Below are positions 41,467-50,241 of a DNA stretch of 64,000 nt, piece by piece. The stretch spans positions 1,691,168-1,755,167 of the forward strand of contig NZ_OY764015.1 in NCBI RefSeq assembly GCF_963667775.1. Reading direction: 5' to 3'. Both the position numbers and the translations under genes were made by a program. Within the stretch, counting starts at the first letter, position 1. Each line of letters begins with the position of its first letter. Source of the DNA: an uncultured Trichococcus sp. (GTDB lineage: Bacteria; Bacillota; Bacilli; Lactobacillales; Aerococcaceae). Under the pieces are notes generated by a model. It was not told the DNA's origin, searched no databases, and saw nothing but the letters and a program-made list of their open reading frames with translations.

Positions 41467-41566
41467 GAACATTGCTCCGGCTCCTACTAATTTTACGAAT
41501 CAAATCAAACTGAAACGGTGCCCTTTTTGAGCGGAACAAACAATATAGTCTGCAGAAAAAATGCTG

Positions 41567-41821
41567 AAACGCACAAACAGCCGATGGGGCGTTCCGTCGG
41601 CTGTTTATGCGTTTTCTATACCTCTTGTCGGCTGTTCCGCATCCGCTCCCTAGAGATCAGCCGACGAAGTGAGCACCCGTTGACTGTTCGTCCTTCATTT
41701 TTCCGACAATAGTCGACGGCCGCAGCTTATGTTGACTGTTCCGCATTCACTTTTTCCGCAACAGTCGACGCCTGAAGCGCTTGTCGGCTATTCCGCAAAT
41801 ATCCTGCCCTCAACAGTCGAC
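41567..41821. repeat. palindrome array, family A, locus 2 (4 units plus one long hairpin, 52-nt pitch)
   Basis: Units of 39 nt begin at 41627, 41679, 41731 and 41783 with 13-nt joins, exactly the 52-nt pitch of the array at 5710. Arms are GTCGGCTG/CAGCCGAC, GTTGACTG/TAGTCGAC, GTTGACTG/CAGTCGAC and GTCGGCTA/CAGTCGAC. One join starts GCCTGAAG, like GCCTAG at locus 1. A related longer hairpin (AACAGCCGA/TCGGCTGTT, extended by AAACGCA/TGCGTTT) covers 41567-41614. The array lies between the HIT gene terminator and the photolyase promoter, and holds no gene I can support. Confidence 0.9.
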
Positions 41822-41831
41822 GAGTCCGCGC

Positions 41832-41863
41832 AAAAAAGCTGATTCCGTTTTTGGAATCAGCTT
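41832..41863 (-). terminator. terminator of the HIT gene
   Basis: AAGCTGATTCC and GGAATCAGCTT pair around GTTTT and are followed by TTTTTTG on the minus strand. Confidence 0.85.
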
Positions 41864-41889
41864 CTTAGAAAGAGAATTTTTACATTTCC

Positions 41890-42312
41890 TTATAGATTGA
41901 TGCGGATTTCTTCAGCCAATGCTTCGTACGCATCATCCGTCAAGGTCACGCGGCCTGGATTCATTTCGAAAGTCGAACCCCATTCGAAGGCATCATCTTT
42001 GTATTTAGGCACCAAGTGGAAATGCAGGTGTTTGCCGGTATCGCCATAAGCACCGTAGTTGACCTTTTCAGGGCTGAAGGCTCTGTGCAAAGCGTTTGCG
42101 ACTGTAGCGATATCCGCGAAGTAGCCATTGCGCTCCTCATCCGTGATGTCCACCAATTCGCTCACATGGTCTTTATAGGCAACAATCACACGGCCTTTGT
42201 GGCTTTGTTCTTTAAAAACGTAGACTTTGCTGTATGGCAATTCGCAGCAAGGGTAACCGAATGCCAACACCATTTCGCCTTCCATGCAATAGGCGCAATT
42301 TTCATCTTTCAT
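41890..42312 (-). CDS. HIT family nucleotide-binding protein
   Basis: The 140-residue protein belongs to the histidine-triad superfamily, which cleaves nucleoside phosphoramidates or dinucleoside polyphosphates. The triad is HLHFHLV near residues 103-109, preceded by GAYGDTGKH. An N-terminal CAYCMEGE with CCELP could bind zinc, as in some HIT members. The ATG at 42312 has AGGAGG upstream; the frame begins earlier at 42348. It is a single gene with its own terminator. Confidence 0.88.
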   Translation of the reverse strand: MKDENCAYCMEGEMVLAFGYPCCELPYSKVYVFKEQSHKGRVIVAYKDHVSELVDITDEERNGYFADIATVANALHRAFSPEKVNYGAYGDTGKHLHFHLVPKYKDDAFEWGSTFEMNPGRVTLTDDAYEALAEEIRINL

Positions 42313-42427
42313 CAACACAGACCTCCTAGAAATATACTTCCGGTTCATTATAGCACTTTTAAGCGCCTACATTTTGTCCATAATCCAACAGTATTGCGTA
42401 CAAAATGTGAACACACTGGATCTCTAC

Positions 42428-43231
42428 TCAATTCAAGTGGTGCTTCTTTTCCACATAACCGACCATGACCCAAGTTGTCAGATGCACCAGAATCAGGAAT
42501 GGCGTGCCCGGAAAGAACAGCAGCACCGCATAGTTGGTGGTGTTATTTAGCGCATGCATGGCCATCACGGTCGGGATCGACTCGGTCTTCTCAAATACGA
42601 AATTGGTCAGATAGTTCATCGCAATGATACCCGCAGTGAATCCTACCAAAGACAACAGCAGGACGGCCATGCCTTGGCCTGTATACATCAAAATTAAGAG
42701 TGGATAATGCCAAACCGCCCAGATGAATCCACCCTTCCAAGTAGCCTTCCAGACACTTTTTTCCCGTTTCCGCAAATAGGGATAAAGAAAGCCACGCCAG
42801 CCAAATTCCTCCGTCCCGCTCGTCAGCAGGTTCGACAGAAAATACAGACCGATTGTGCTTGCCGCGCTGCCAAAAGTCACCTTTCCTTCCGGCACTTCAC
42901 TGAACAAGATGCTCATGATCAACGTTGGGATCACAATCACTAACGGAATCACCCAGGCATAGATGATGAAAGAACGCTCCTTTAAAGAAAAAAAGTCTTT
43001 AAACGGTTTCCCCGCAACCACACTTCCCAAAAGCGGTCCAAATACCCCCAAAGCAAACAACAGCTGCGGAAAGGCGGATTTCTCACTTCCGACCGCTCCG
43101 ATCACTTCGAATAGCGTGGCATCTGTGTCCAAAGCATAACCGTTCAGCTGAATGAGGAAGGCTCCTCCTATCCAACAAGCCCATGTCCAGCCGAAGGACA
43201 CCAGCAGATAAAGCCAGACATTTCGTTTCAT
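42428..43231 (-). CDS. CPBP family intramembrane metalloprotease
   Basis: The 267-residue membrane protein has about eight helices and the CPBP/CAAX protease motifs: GTEEFGWRGFLYPYL (EExxxR), WAVWHYPLL (the histidine motif) and MAMHALNNTTNYAVL. Bacterial members include bacteriocin self-immunity and signalling proteases; no bacteriocin gene is close. The substrate is unknown. It is transcribed alone, 59 nt downstream of the thiamine-binding-like gene on the same strand. Confidence 0.87.
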   Translation of the reverse strand: MKRNVWLYLLVSFGWTWACWIGGAFLIQLNGYALDTDATLFEVIGAVGSEKSAFPQLLFALGVFGPLLGSVVAGKPFKDFFSLKERSFIIYAWVIPLVIVIPTLIMSILFSEVPEGKVTFGSAASTIGLYFLSNLLTSGTEEFGWRGFLYPYLRKREKSVWKATWKGGFIWAVWHYPLLILMYTGQGMAVLLLSLVGFTAGIIAMNYLTNFVFEKTESIPTVMAMHALNNTTNYAVLLFFPGTPFLILVHLTTWVMVGYVEKKHHLN

Positions 43232-43290
43232 CCCTTCCCCTCCTCTTTCACACCTTGCCTCAACTGTTCATCATCATTCGCTACACTTTT

Positions 43291-43551
43291 TCATTTGCAC
43301 CCGCATAAGTTGGAAAGTTTCACGTCCAACGTGAAATCGCAGCGTCCATCCATCGCCTCGTAGATTTCACTGATAAGTTTCAGCACTTTTTCCGGTTTCC
43401 CTTTGACAGTAGTCGACAGCAGGCCCACCTCATTCTCCAAACCGGACTTTTCTATGATCTCCAGCACCTGACGTATTTCTTGCATATAGTCCCCGCTTCC
43501 GATCGGTATGAATGAAAACTGACCCGATGTCATTTTCTCCACAGCGCACAT
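43291..43551 (-). CDS. MTH1187/YkoF-type thiamine-binding-like protein
   Basis: This 86-residue protein has the small ferredoxin-like fold of the MTH1187 family (UPF0045): QFSFIPIGSGDYMQEIRQVLEIIEKSGLENEVGLLSTTVKGKPEKVLKLISEIYEAM. Relatives bind thiamine or hydroxymethylpyrimidine. Its end NLCGCK is unusual. The start overlaps the methyltransferase gene by 22 nt, so the two are in one operon. Binding of thiamine here is inferred. Confidence 0.8.
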   Translation of the reverse strand: MCAVEKMTSGQFSFIPIGSGDYMQEIRQVLEIIEKSGLENEVGLLSTTVKGKPEKVLKLISEIYEAMDGRCDFTLDVKLSNLCGCK

Positions 43552-44204
43552 ACGTAGCCCCCCCTTCTTTTTCCGGAAAGCTCCCTTTCCCTCTCTACGG
43601 TAAACTCTTGCTCATCCGCAAACGGCGGGATAAAAAGGCACGCCCCTGTTCCGACTAATTTCTTCGGATTCCACGCCTTCAAATCGTCGATAGTTTTGAA
43701 AGCGGCGTAGCGATAGATCGAATCTTCCTGCAATTTTTTGGTTTGGTAATACTCGCCCCAATCGCTGTCCGCGTTGATGGTGCCTATCAGGACCTGTCCG
43801 CCGTTCTTGACGACCCGGAACATCTCTTCCACTGCTCGGGCTGTGTCTTCGATGAATTCTACGGCAGCCATCGCGAGGACGGCATCGAATGCGCCATCAT
43901 CGAATTCCAACGCGGTCGCATCCATCTGAAGATAAGAAATGGGCAGTTTCTTTTCGGCGGCTTTTTCGCGGGCGACTGCCAACATTCCTTCCGAAACATC
44001 AATTCCAGTGACGATGCATCCTTTTTCGGCCAATTTCATGCTGAAAATTCCAGTGCCGCAGCCCACATCCAACACTTTCATTCCCGTCTCCAGCTTGAGC
44101 AGGCTGAATGCCAAATCGGTCTCGACTCTGTCTACGAATGCACCTTTCTTTTGACTGTACCATTCGTCATACTCTGTTGCGATATTATTAAAAACTGCCA
44201 TCAT
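43530..44204 (-). CDS. class I SAM-dependent methyltransferase
   Basis: The 224-residue protein shows NIATEYDEWYSQKKGAFVDRVE near the start, motif I VLDVGCGTGIFSMKLAEKGC, ITGIDVSEGML-type motif II and FDAVLAMAAVEFIEDTARAVEEMFRVVKNGGQVLIGTIN (motifs IV-VI). It is a UbiE-like methyltransferase of unknown substrate. It begins 22 nt after the ZIP transporter stop. The order ZIP, methyltransferase, thiamine-binding-like protein is conserved enough in spacing to be one operon. Confidence 0.87.
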   Translation of the reverse strand: MMAVFNNIATEYDEWYSQKKGAFVDRVETDLAFSLLKLETGMKVLDVGCGTGIFSMKLAEKGCIVTGIDVSEGMLAVAREKAAEKKLPISYLQMDATALEFDDGAFDAVLAMAAVEFIEDTARAVEEMFRVVKNGGQVLIGTINADSDWGEYYQTKKLQEDSIYRYAAFKTIDDLKAWNPKKLVGTGACLFIPPFADEQEFTVERERELSGKRRGGYVCALWRK

Positions 44205-44226
44205 TCCTACTTCCTTTCCATTTGGA

Positions 44227-44976
44227 TTATCTCTCGCTGAACATGATGAACAACGCTAAAGCGATACCGCACAGGAACGCCAAGTAGGAGTGCTCCTTTT
44301 CATGCTCCTCCGCTTCCGGCAACAGGTGCGCTGCGGAAACGTAAATCAAAACCCCGACCGCAAAACCAAGGGCAAGTCCGAGAAAGGCATCGTTCAGTCC
44401 AGCCACAAATGGATACGCAAGGAAAGCTCCGATTGGGGTCGTCAAAGCGGCGACCAGAAACGCATAGAGTATAGCCTTTTTACCGTCCACCCCTGCTTTC
44501 ACCAACGCCGAGAAAGTGATTGCGCCCTCTGCAAACTCGTGCACAACCAAGCCGATCCCCGCCATCACGCCGGTAGCTGTACTGATGCTGAAGGCAACGA
44601 CATAAATGATGCCGTCCACAAACGAGTGGATACCAATTCCTTCAAGAGCAACAATGCCAAAAGCCAACTCGTGTTGCTGCGTCTTGTATTTGATGAATTT
44701 GTTGCTGAAGAACATGAAGATGAACCCCACCAAAGCCGCCAGACCGGCATCCGTATTTTTCTCAAGCGCCTCAGGAAAAGCGATGATCAACGGGGAGGCG
44801 ATCAGAACGCCGGCCGCGAAACACATGAAATACTCGATGTTCCGGTCGACCCACTGTTTATTTTTATAGATGACCCAAATCCCGATGCTGTTCACGACCA
44901 TGGCACTTAGGGCAAATAACGCAACGAAATAGAATGTGCTGTCTGTAAACATAACTTCACTCCCTGACTCATCCAT
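44227..44976 (-). CDS. ZIP family metal transporter
   Basis: ZIP proteins import divalent metals such as zinc, iron or manganese. The 249-residue protein has eight hydrophobic helices and the metal-site motifs GIGIHSFVDGI and VVHEFAEGAITFSAL in helices 4 and 5. A charged SAAHLLPEAEEHEKEH lies near the C-terminus. It is placed between a lipoprotein gene 12 nt upstream and the methyltransferase gene 22 nt downstream. The metal cannot be told. Confidence 0.88.
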   Translation of the reverse strand: MDESGSEVMFTDSTFYFVALFALSAMVVNSIGIWVIYKNKQWVDRNIEYFMCFAAGVLIASPLIIAFPEALEKNTDAGLAALVGFIFMFFSNKFIKYKTQQHELAFGIVALEGIGIHSFVDGIIYVVAFSISTATGVMAGIGLVVHEFAEGAITFSALVKAGVDGKKAILYAFLVAALTTPIGAFLAYPFVAGLNDAFLGLALGFAVGVLIYVSAAHLLPEAEEHEKEHSYLAFLCGIALALFIMFSER

Positions 44977-44988
44977 TCCTTAAAAGTA

Positions 44989-45588
44989 TCATTCTTCCGA
45001 ATAACCAAAATACGCCAAAATTTTCTTCAGCACTTGGTAATCTGGTACATAACCATACCCTGCGGATTGATCTTCACTGATGCTGAAAGGCGCTGATCCG
45101 ATCAGAGTTTCCTGATGGAGGATGGTGCCGGCAACCCTGTCCAGGATAGTTATTTGGACATAGCGCGTATAGGCAATCCCTTCATTTGAATAGGTTCCGG
45201 TTTCTATGTAATAGCTGCGCAGCTTCACCAAAACATTCATTTCGGCGTCCGACTTTGCCTGCAATTCTTCCGGCAAATCGATATAGTGCGGTGAATACAC
45301 GTACTTTTCTCCGGCCCCTTCGTCAACGGATTCATCGTTTTCGATGATGAACACTTTGGCCGGAGTCGGCACTGCGCCTTCCGCTAGCACCCCTTGGATA
45401 GCCGCATACGCATCCACATTACCGATCAGATCGCTGTTTTCCAGTTCGCTGATTTGGCTCATCCTGATCGCTTCCGGATCCGAAGATGAGCCAGCGTTGT
45501 CGCTCGATGAACCGCAGCCCGAAAAGGTAAACAACACTAGGGTCATGATGAAGAAAAACTTACACTGGCGTTTTTTGTTTTTGATCAT
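44989..45588 (-). CDS. lipoprotein of unknown function
   Basis: The 199-residue protein has a lipoprotein signal: basic start, FFFIMTLVLF and the lipobox TFSGC with cysteine about residue 25, then a serine-rich linker (GSSSDNAGSSSD). The mature domain, with AKVFIIENDESVDEGAGEKYVYSPHYIDLPEELQAK and AYTRYVQITILDRVAGTILHQ, I do not recognise. It is the first gene of the ZIP operon, so it may serve metal uptake at the surface. A 37-nt element shared with 51241 lies upstream. Confidence 0.75.
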   Translation of the reverse strand: MIKNKKRQCKFFFIMTLVLFTFSGCGSSSDNAGSSSDPEAIRMSQISELENSDLIGNVDAYAAIQGVLAEGAVPTPAKVFIIENDESVDEGAGEKYVYSPHYIDLPEELQAKSDAEMNVLVKLRSYYIETGTYSNEGIAYTRYVQITILDRVAGTILHQETLIGSAPFSISEDQSAGYGYVPDYQVLKKILAYFGYSEE

Positions 45589-45650
45589 CTGAAGTCCCTC
45601 CTTGGACTAAAAAAACTGATGACAAAGGAAGACAATCGATTAAACAGCGT

Positions 45651-45687
45651 ATTTTGTAACCGCTATTTTTCGACCTCATTATAACAC
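45651..45687 (-). promoter_or_regulatory. promoter-proximal element shared with 51241-51277, copy 1
   Basis: On the minus strand it reads GTGTTATAATGAGGTCG then AAAAATAGCGGTTACAAAAT. It contains a TATAAT box with TGT before it (extended -10), and the bases after it would be the first transcribed. About 32 of 37 bases are identical to the copy at 51241. It lies 63 nt before the lipoprotein start. Confidence 0.7.
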
Positions 45688-45809
45688 ATCACCCGCCTCG
45701 GAACCTCGTGCAGCTTCACCTGATACAACACAAAAAAGACCCTACAGAACACTCCCGCTTCAAGGATGATCCATATGGCCTTCTGTACTTTTACTGTTTT
45801 GTAAGGGTA

Positions 45810-47057
45810 TTAGTATGTAAATATTCTTAGTTTTTCAATCCTGTATTTCTGAACGTGTTCCACAACAAACTTCATGTTATTAAATTCTATCTGCTCTCCT
45901 ATTTCTGGCAATCTGCCAAATAGTCCCGTCACGAAACCGCCAATCGTATCAAAGTCTTCAGATTCAATTTTAACTCCCAGCATTTCATTTATAAGATCGA
46001 TTTCCGCGCTGCCACGCACAAGATATTCATCTTCCTTCAGGACTTTTATTTCATTGAAAAGCTCATCGGATTCATCTCGAATATCTCCCACAATCTCTTC
46101 CACCAAATCCTCCATTGTTATCATGCCAGCCGTCCCCCCATACTCATCGATAACAATGGCCACCTGTATGCTTTTATCTCTCATTTCACTGAACAATTCC
46201 GTAATCAACTTGAATTCGAACGTGAAGTAAGGTTCTCTCATATACTTGGTCATTTCAAAGGTTTCTTTAGAGGCATCAAAAAAAACAAGGTCCTTAAGAT
46301 ACAGTATACCCACCACATTATCTATTCCATCCTCATATACAGGAATACGGGAAAACTGTTGATTTTTGAATACTTCCACTATTTTGTCATATGAAGAATC
46401 CAGGCTGACTGCGACCATATAGGTCCTTGGGGTCATTACCTCTGTGACCCTGGATTCCTTGAATTCAAACACATTGTGGATCATCTCTTTTTCTTCGCTT
46501 TCCAGCATCCCTTCTTCATGGCTCACATTGATCATGGTTTTCAGCTCCGCTTCCGTAATAAAGGGCGTACGAGCATCAGCTTCCCCGCCAAGAACCTTAA
46601 TGATGCTGTTGGTCAGGAAACTCAGGATTATGTTAAACGGCTTTAATAGGATAACAACAACAGCAATGAAAGGTGCAACTTTCAAAGCCATCTTCTCGGA
46701 ATTCTGCGCCGCCAATGATTTAGGCGTAATCTCAGCAAAAATCAGGACCAACAGCGTCATGATTCCCGTTGCCAAACCTACTCCCGTGCTGCCGAAATTT
46801 TTTATGGCCAACGATGTTGCTAAAGAAGAAGCTCCAATATTCACTACATTGTTGCCCACAAGAATTGCACTCAACATTTTATGTGGGTCTTCAATCAATT
46901 TTTGTATTTTTTTGGAACCTGGAATGTTCTCATCCACCATGTTCCGTATCCGTATTTTGCTCAATGACATTAGCGCAGTTTCTGATGCAGAAAACAAACT
47001 TGACAATGCCAAGAGCGCCACCAGAACGATTAACTGCCACGTATCGCCAACTTCCAT
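45810..47057 (-). CDS. CNNM/CorC-type hemolysin family protein
   Basis: This 415-residue protein has the usual three parts: a DUF21 membrane domain (about residues 1-180, with LALSSLFSASETALMSLSKIRIRNM and ILVGNNVVNIGASSLATSLA), two CBS domains (TEVMTPRTYMVAVSLDSSYDKIVEVF and IQVAIVIDEYGGTAGMITMEDLVEEIVGDI) and a CorC_HlyC domain at the end (VRGSAEIDLINEMLG, FDTIGGFVTGLFGRLP). Relatives export magnesium or cobalt. It lies 45 nt downstream of the AI-2E family gene on the same strand. The region 45810-48182 is more AT-rich than its surroundings. Confidence 0.92.
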   Translation of the reverse strand: MEVGDTWQLIVLVALLALSSLFSASETALMSLSKIRIRNMVDENIPGSKKIQKLIEDPHKMLSAILVGNNVVNIGASSLATSLAIKNFGSTGVGLATGIMTLLVLIFAEITPKSLAAQNSEKMALKVAPFIAVVVILLKPFNIILSFLTNSIIKVLGGEADARTPFITEAELKTMINVSHEEGMLESEEKEMIHNVFEFKESRVTEVMTPRTYMVAVSLDSSYDKIVEVFKNQQFSRIPVYEDGIDNVVGILYLKDLVFFDASKETFEMTKYMREPYFTFEFKLITELFSEMRDKSIQVAIVIDEYGGTAGMITMEDLVEEIVGDIRDESDELFNEIKVLKEDEYLVRGSAEIDLINEMLGVKIESEDFDTIGGFVTGLFGRLPEIGEQIEFNNMKFVVEHVQKYRIEKLRIFTY

Positions 47058-47102
47058 AATTTACCAAACTCCCTTTCGTAATGCGTTCAACAGCATAATC
47101 CC

Positions 47103-48182
47103 TCATTTAAAAAGCTTGATTGTTCCAGTATCACTCAGATGCTTCAGCAAGGATAACGTAATAGGAAATCCGAACAAGCCGATCACGCCAATTAGGTTAG
47201 CACCTATAAACATACTCATTAGCGCGACAACAGGATGCAGCCCCAACTGTCCGCCAACAATTTTCGGTTCCAGAATATTCCTTACAATCGTGACGAAAAC
47301 ATACACAATCAGTATCCCGATTGAAATCTGATAGTTCCCTTGGAGTAACGTGATGAGTACCCAGGGAATCATTATTCCGCCCGTCCCCAGCACAGGCAGT
47401 ATGTCGAATATCGCGATCATAAACGCGATCAATACTGCATTCGGAATCCCAATGACAGAGAGTCCTACGGAAAGTTCAATGAAAGTAATACCCATAATCA
47501 ATAAATATGAGCGAACCACCACGAACAGAGTATGCGATATATATTGTTTGATCTTTTGGATTATCTCATTATTTCTTTTTGTGAATTGCCTCGATATAAA
47601 TTGTGCTAATGTGTCATAATCCATTGCGATGAAGAAAGTTGAAATAATCATCAATACAATTTTTATCAAAAATTCAGGCAACGAAGACGCTATGCTTGAT
47701 AAAGAACCCACCAGTGACAAAGAAACATTTTTGACATCCTCACCCAGTGAATTTACAAACTGATTAAATCCTTCGTTCAGAACTTCAACCAAGGCGGGAT
47801 CCAAGCGATAAACTGCTTGCTCCACGACGTCAAACGTATTTAGAAGAAATGGTTCCAGTTGCGTTTCGTATACCAGCGGAAGCCCAGAAATGAGCGCTGT
47901 AACCACTGATATTAACTTTATACCGATCAATGAAAAGAGAAGTCCGATCGTACTATAAAAAAGCAAGACAAGGACAATCGATACCATTTTAGGCGGAATT
48001 TTCAACATTACCGCTAATGATTTGGTTGGCTTTTGAAGCATGTATGCAATCAAAAATGCAAAAATAAAAGGACTTATCAAATTGATTGCATAGTTTAAAA
48101 AGACATACACAATGAGAGCAATCAGGAAAAAATAAATTGTGTTTACGATGAATCGTTTCTTGTTATTGTACTGAGATTCCAT
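47103..48182 (-). CDS. AI-2E family transporter
   Basis: The 359-residue protein has the AI-2E exporter family layout: two N-terminal helices (IYFFLIALIVYVFLNYAINLISPFIFAFLIAYML), a long amphipathic middle (residues about 90-150), and PNAVLIAFMIAIFDILPVLGTGGIMIPWVLITLLQGNYQISIGILI with the conserved DxxPxxG motif near 250-270. Members include sodium/proton antiporters and the TqsA autoinducer-2 exporter, so the substrate is open. It is probably cotranscribed with the CorC-like gene. Confidence 0.88.
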   Translation of the reverse strand: MESQYNNKKRFIVNTIYFFLIALIVYVFLNYAINLISPFIFAFLIAYMLQKPTKSLAVMLKIPPKMVSIVLVLLFYSTIGLLFSLIGIKLISVVTALISGLPLVYETQLEPFLLNTFDVVEQAVYRLDPALVEVLNEGFNQFVNSLGEDVKNVSLSLVGSLSSIASSLPEFLIKIVLMIISTFFIAMDYDTLAQFISRQFTKRNNEIIQKIKQYISHTLFVVVRSYLLIMGITFIELSVGLSVIGIPNAVLIAFMIAIFDILPVLGTGGIMIPWVLITLLQGNYQISIGILIVYVFVTIVRNILEPKIVGGQLGLHPVVALMSMFIGANLIGVIGLFGFPITLSLLKHLSDTGTIKLFK

Positions 48183-48740
48183 GGTGTCTCCAATCCATTC
48201 GATTATGATTTAGCAATTTTTTGAAAAAAAGCATTCTTAGAGATTGAACAAACAAGTAGTCAACTGGCTTTCTTATTGCAACGCCTTTTAATCCGAAAAA
48301 AAAATAGACTATAAAAACAGCATAAATAGGCTGTATCATGGTCTAAAATAGTTTAATGACATATTCATTTTTCTCTGACTATTCTTGGGCATTACAAATA
48401 AACTTCCAAAAAATTTGGTATTCGGACTTTCTCCAGGTTCATCTTCCATTTTTGTCAATCCCTTTCGCTGTTTGTGCATATATTTCTAAGTTACATTAAA
48501 CCGCATATCTTGTCAATTCCCTAATTCCGAGTGACCTAGGCAAATAGATACGACAATTCTTAAATTTTCACTAAATGCATGCAGCTACCGAATGATTCAA
48601 TTAGTGGAAACGTTGGACCGAAGCAGGCTAAATTATTGCAATAACTGCATTTTGCATAGGTACAAGAATCAAGGTATCCACCCACTTTATCATTTTCAGC
48701 CACAGGGTTCCATTGTAATAACAGAATTTCCTGCAAAACA
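48183..48740. other. AT-rich intergenic region without a supported gene
   Basis: About 560 nt with no ORF of 60 codons that looks real. Two short minus-strand frames were considered: 48336-48449 (37 codons, MEDEPGES...) and a cysteine-rich frame near 48560-48700 containing CTYAKCSYCNNLACFG. Neither has a convincing ribosome site. No palindrome array is present. Confidence 0.5.
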
Positions 48741-48786
48741 AAAGACCTTATACTGACTCACCTTTTTCAAGGTAGTGCATAAGGTC
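48736..48786 (-). terminator. terminator of the old yellow enzyme gene
   Basis: On the minus strand GACCTTAT pairs with ATAAGGTC across an imperfect stem, followed by TTTTG. Confidence 0.75.
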
Positions 48787-48859
48787 TCTTTTGCTGTGTA
48801 TTGTCAGTTCAAACCATAACTATGAACATGACAACAAAATTGCCATGATATGTTTGGTA

Positions 48860-49966
48860 TTATTTCCCCAAACGGTCCGGCATCATGAACTCCATGAAGC
48901 CCCAGACGCCGTTCGCGAGGAACAGTTCTTCGCGATCGTAATTGGATATTTCTTGTCGGATCAATTCATCCTTTTTAGCGAGGGCTTTCGCGCCCCAATG
49001 CGGATCGATCAGCAACGCACGTCCAACGGCAACAAGCTCCGCATTTTCCAATACGTTCTCCGCATCTTCGCTCGTGCGGACATCGCCGACACCGACCAAC
49101 GGCACACGTCCGTTGATTTGCTCATGGATGTACGCCATCATGCTTTTCTCTTTATGATTCTCAGAAACGGAAACCAGTTGACGGTCCCTCAAGGAAATAT
49201 GCAGATAATCCAAGCCTTTATCGGCCAGTTGGTCCACAAGGAAGAGCGTATCCGAAAAACGGATACCAGGGTTTTCGTACTCCTCTGGTGAAAAGCGGTA
49301 ACCGACGATAAAGTTCTCGGCGCCCGATTCATCCACCGTTGCCGTCACTTCATCAACCAACTTGTCGATGAAACGGAACCGTTTTTCCAGGGTGCCGCCC
49401 CATTCGTCGTCCCTGCGGTTCGAGTGCGGCGAGAAGAATTGCTGCAACAAATAAGTGTTGGCACCGTGCAGTTCCACACCGTCAAACCCGGCTTCAATCG
49501 CGCGGCGAGTCGCGGCTTTGAAGTTTTCAATCAGATCCAATATCTCGTCTTCGGCCAATGCTCTCGGCGTTTCAGCATTCGGTCTTTCGGCAGCAACCGC
49601 ACTCGGTGCAACCGGCTGAACGCCCCGCAGAACGCTTGAATCGGTCATGCGTCCGCCATGGAAAATCTGCAGGATGGCTTTGGTTCCGTTTTTCTTGATG
49701 GCCGCAGCCAATTTGCTCAAACCCGGAATGAACACATCGGAAGCGACGCTCAATTCGCCTTCCCAGCCTTTGCCGTCGTTCTGAACATTAGCCGCGCCTG
49801 TGATGACCGCGCCGATTTCACCGGAACGCAGCGCGTAGTAATTGATTTCGTCGGATGTCACGACCCCGTCATAGAAACTCATTTTCGTCGTCATCGGTGC
49901 CATCATGATGCGGTTCTTCAGTTCCAGGCCGCGTTTGAAAGTCAGTTTGCTGTTCATTGTTGACAT
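48860..49966 (-). CDS. NADH:flavin oxidoreductase, old yellow enzyme family
   Basis: The 368-residue protein is an FMN-dependent ene-reductase type TIM barrel: RGLELKNRIMMAPMTTKMS at the start, QIFHGGRMT, IENFKAATRRAIEAGFDGVELHGANTYLLQQFFSPHSNRRDDEWGG, VGVGDVRTSEDAENVLENAELVAVGRALLIDP and the N-terminal YYALRSGEIGAVIT. The H-G-A-N motif holds the usual H/N substrate pair. It reduces activated double bonds; the natural substrate is unknown. It is a single gene; a 14-bp palindrome lies in its upstream region. Confidence 0.9.
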   Translation of the reverse strand: MSTMNSKLTFKRGLELKNRIMMAPMTTKMSFYDGVVTSDEINYYALRSGEIGAVITGAANVQNDGKGWEGELSVASDVFIPGLSKLAAAIKKNGTKAILQIFHGGRMTDSSVLRGVQPVAPSAVAAERPNAETPRALAEDEILDLIENFKAATRRAIEAGFDGVELHGANTYLLQQFFSPHSNRRDDEWGGTLEKRFRFIDKLVDEVTATVDESGAENFIVGYRFSPEEYENPGIRFSDTLFLVDQLADKGLDYLHISLRDRQLVSVSENHKEKSMMAYIHEQINGRVPLVGVGDVRTSEDAENVLENAELVAVGRALLIDPHWGAKALAKKDELIRQEISNYDREELFLANGVWGFMEFMMPDRLGK

Positions 49967-50049
49967 ATTGTTCTCTCCTTTTTGATCGCTTTATTTCATT
50001 CTATCGAGCCTGCCGGAAATTCCCAAACAAAACGCTCGGAACCTCAAAT

Positions 50050-50063
50050 TGCATGCGCATGCA
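50050..50063. promoter_or_regulatory. perfect 14-bp palindrome upstream of the old yellow enzyme gene
   Basis: TGCATGCGCATGCA lies 83 nt before the start codon on the minus strand, a good place for an operator of a MarR- or TetR-type repressor. No regulator gene is adjacent. Confidence 0.4.
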
Positions 50064-50118
50064 TGTATTTTATTACAAGGAATCCTTTTTTGCAAGTGTT
50101 GCACTGATTCGTCACGCA

Positions 50119-50159
50119 AAAAAGACAGCGGAAACGGAAATCATGCCCGCCTCCGCTGT
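50119..50159 (-). terminator. terminator of the 50242-51191 operon
   Basis: ACAGCGGA and TCCGCTGT pair, and TCTTTTTTGCG follows on the minus strand. Confidence 0.8.
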
Positions 50160-50241
50160 TTTCATCATATTTTACATTTCCTTAGTCCTCCCTTAGTTGA
50201 ATCGGCTAAACAAAGCGGAACAAAATTATAGTTCTAATAGG

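Noticed and set aside
48336..48449. 37-codon minus-strand ORF (MEDEPGES...)
   Set aside because: The ribosome site is weak, there is no coupling to a neighbour, and the length is within chance for AT-rich DNA.
48560..48700. Cysteine-rich minus-strand frame (CTYAKCSYCNNLACFG)
   Set aside because: No ATG or ribosome site in a good position, and it sits just past a terminator. It could be a decayed gene, but I cannot support it.
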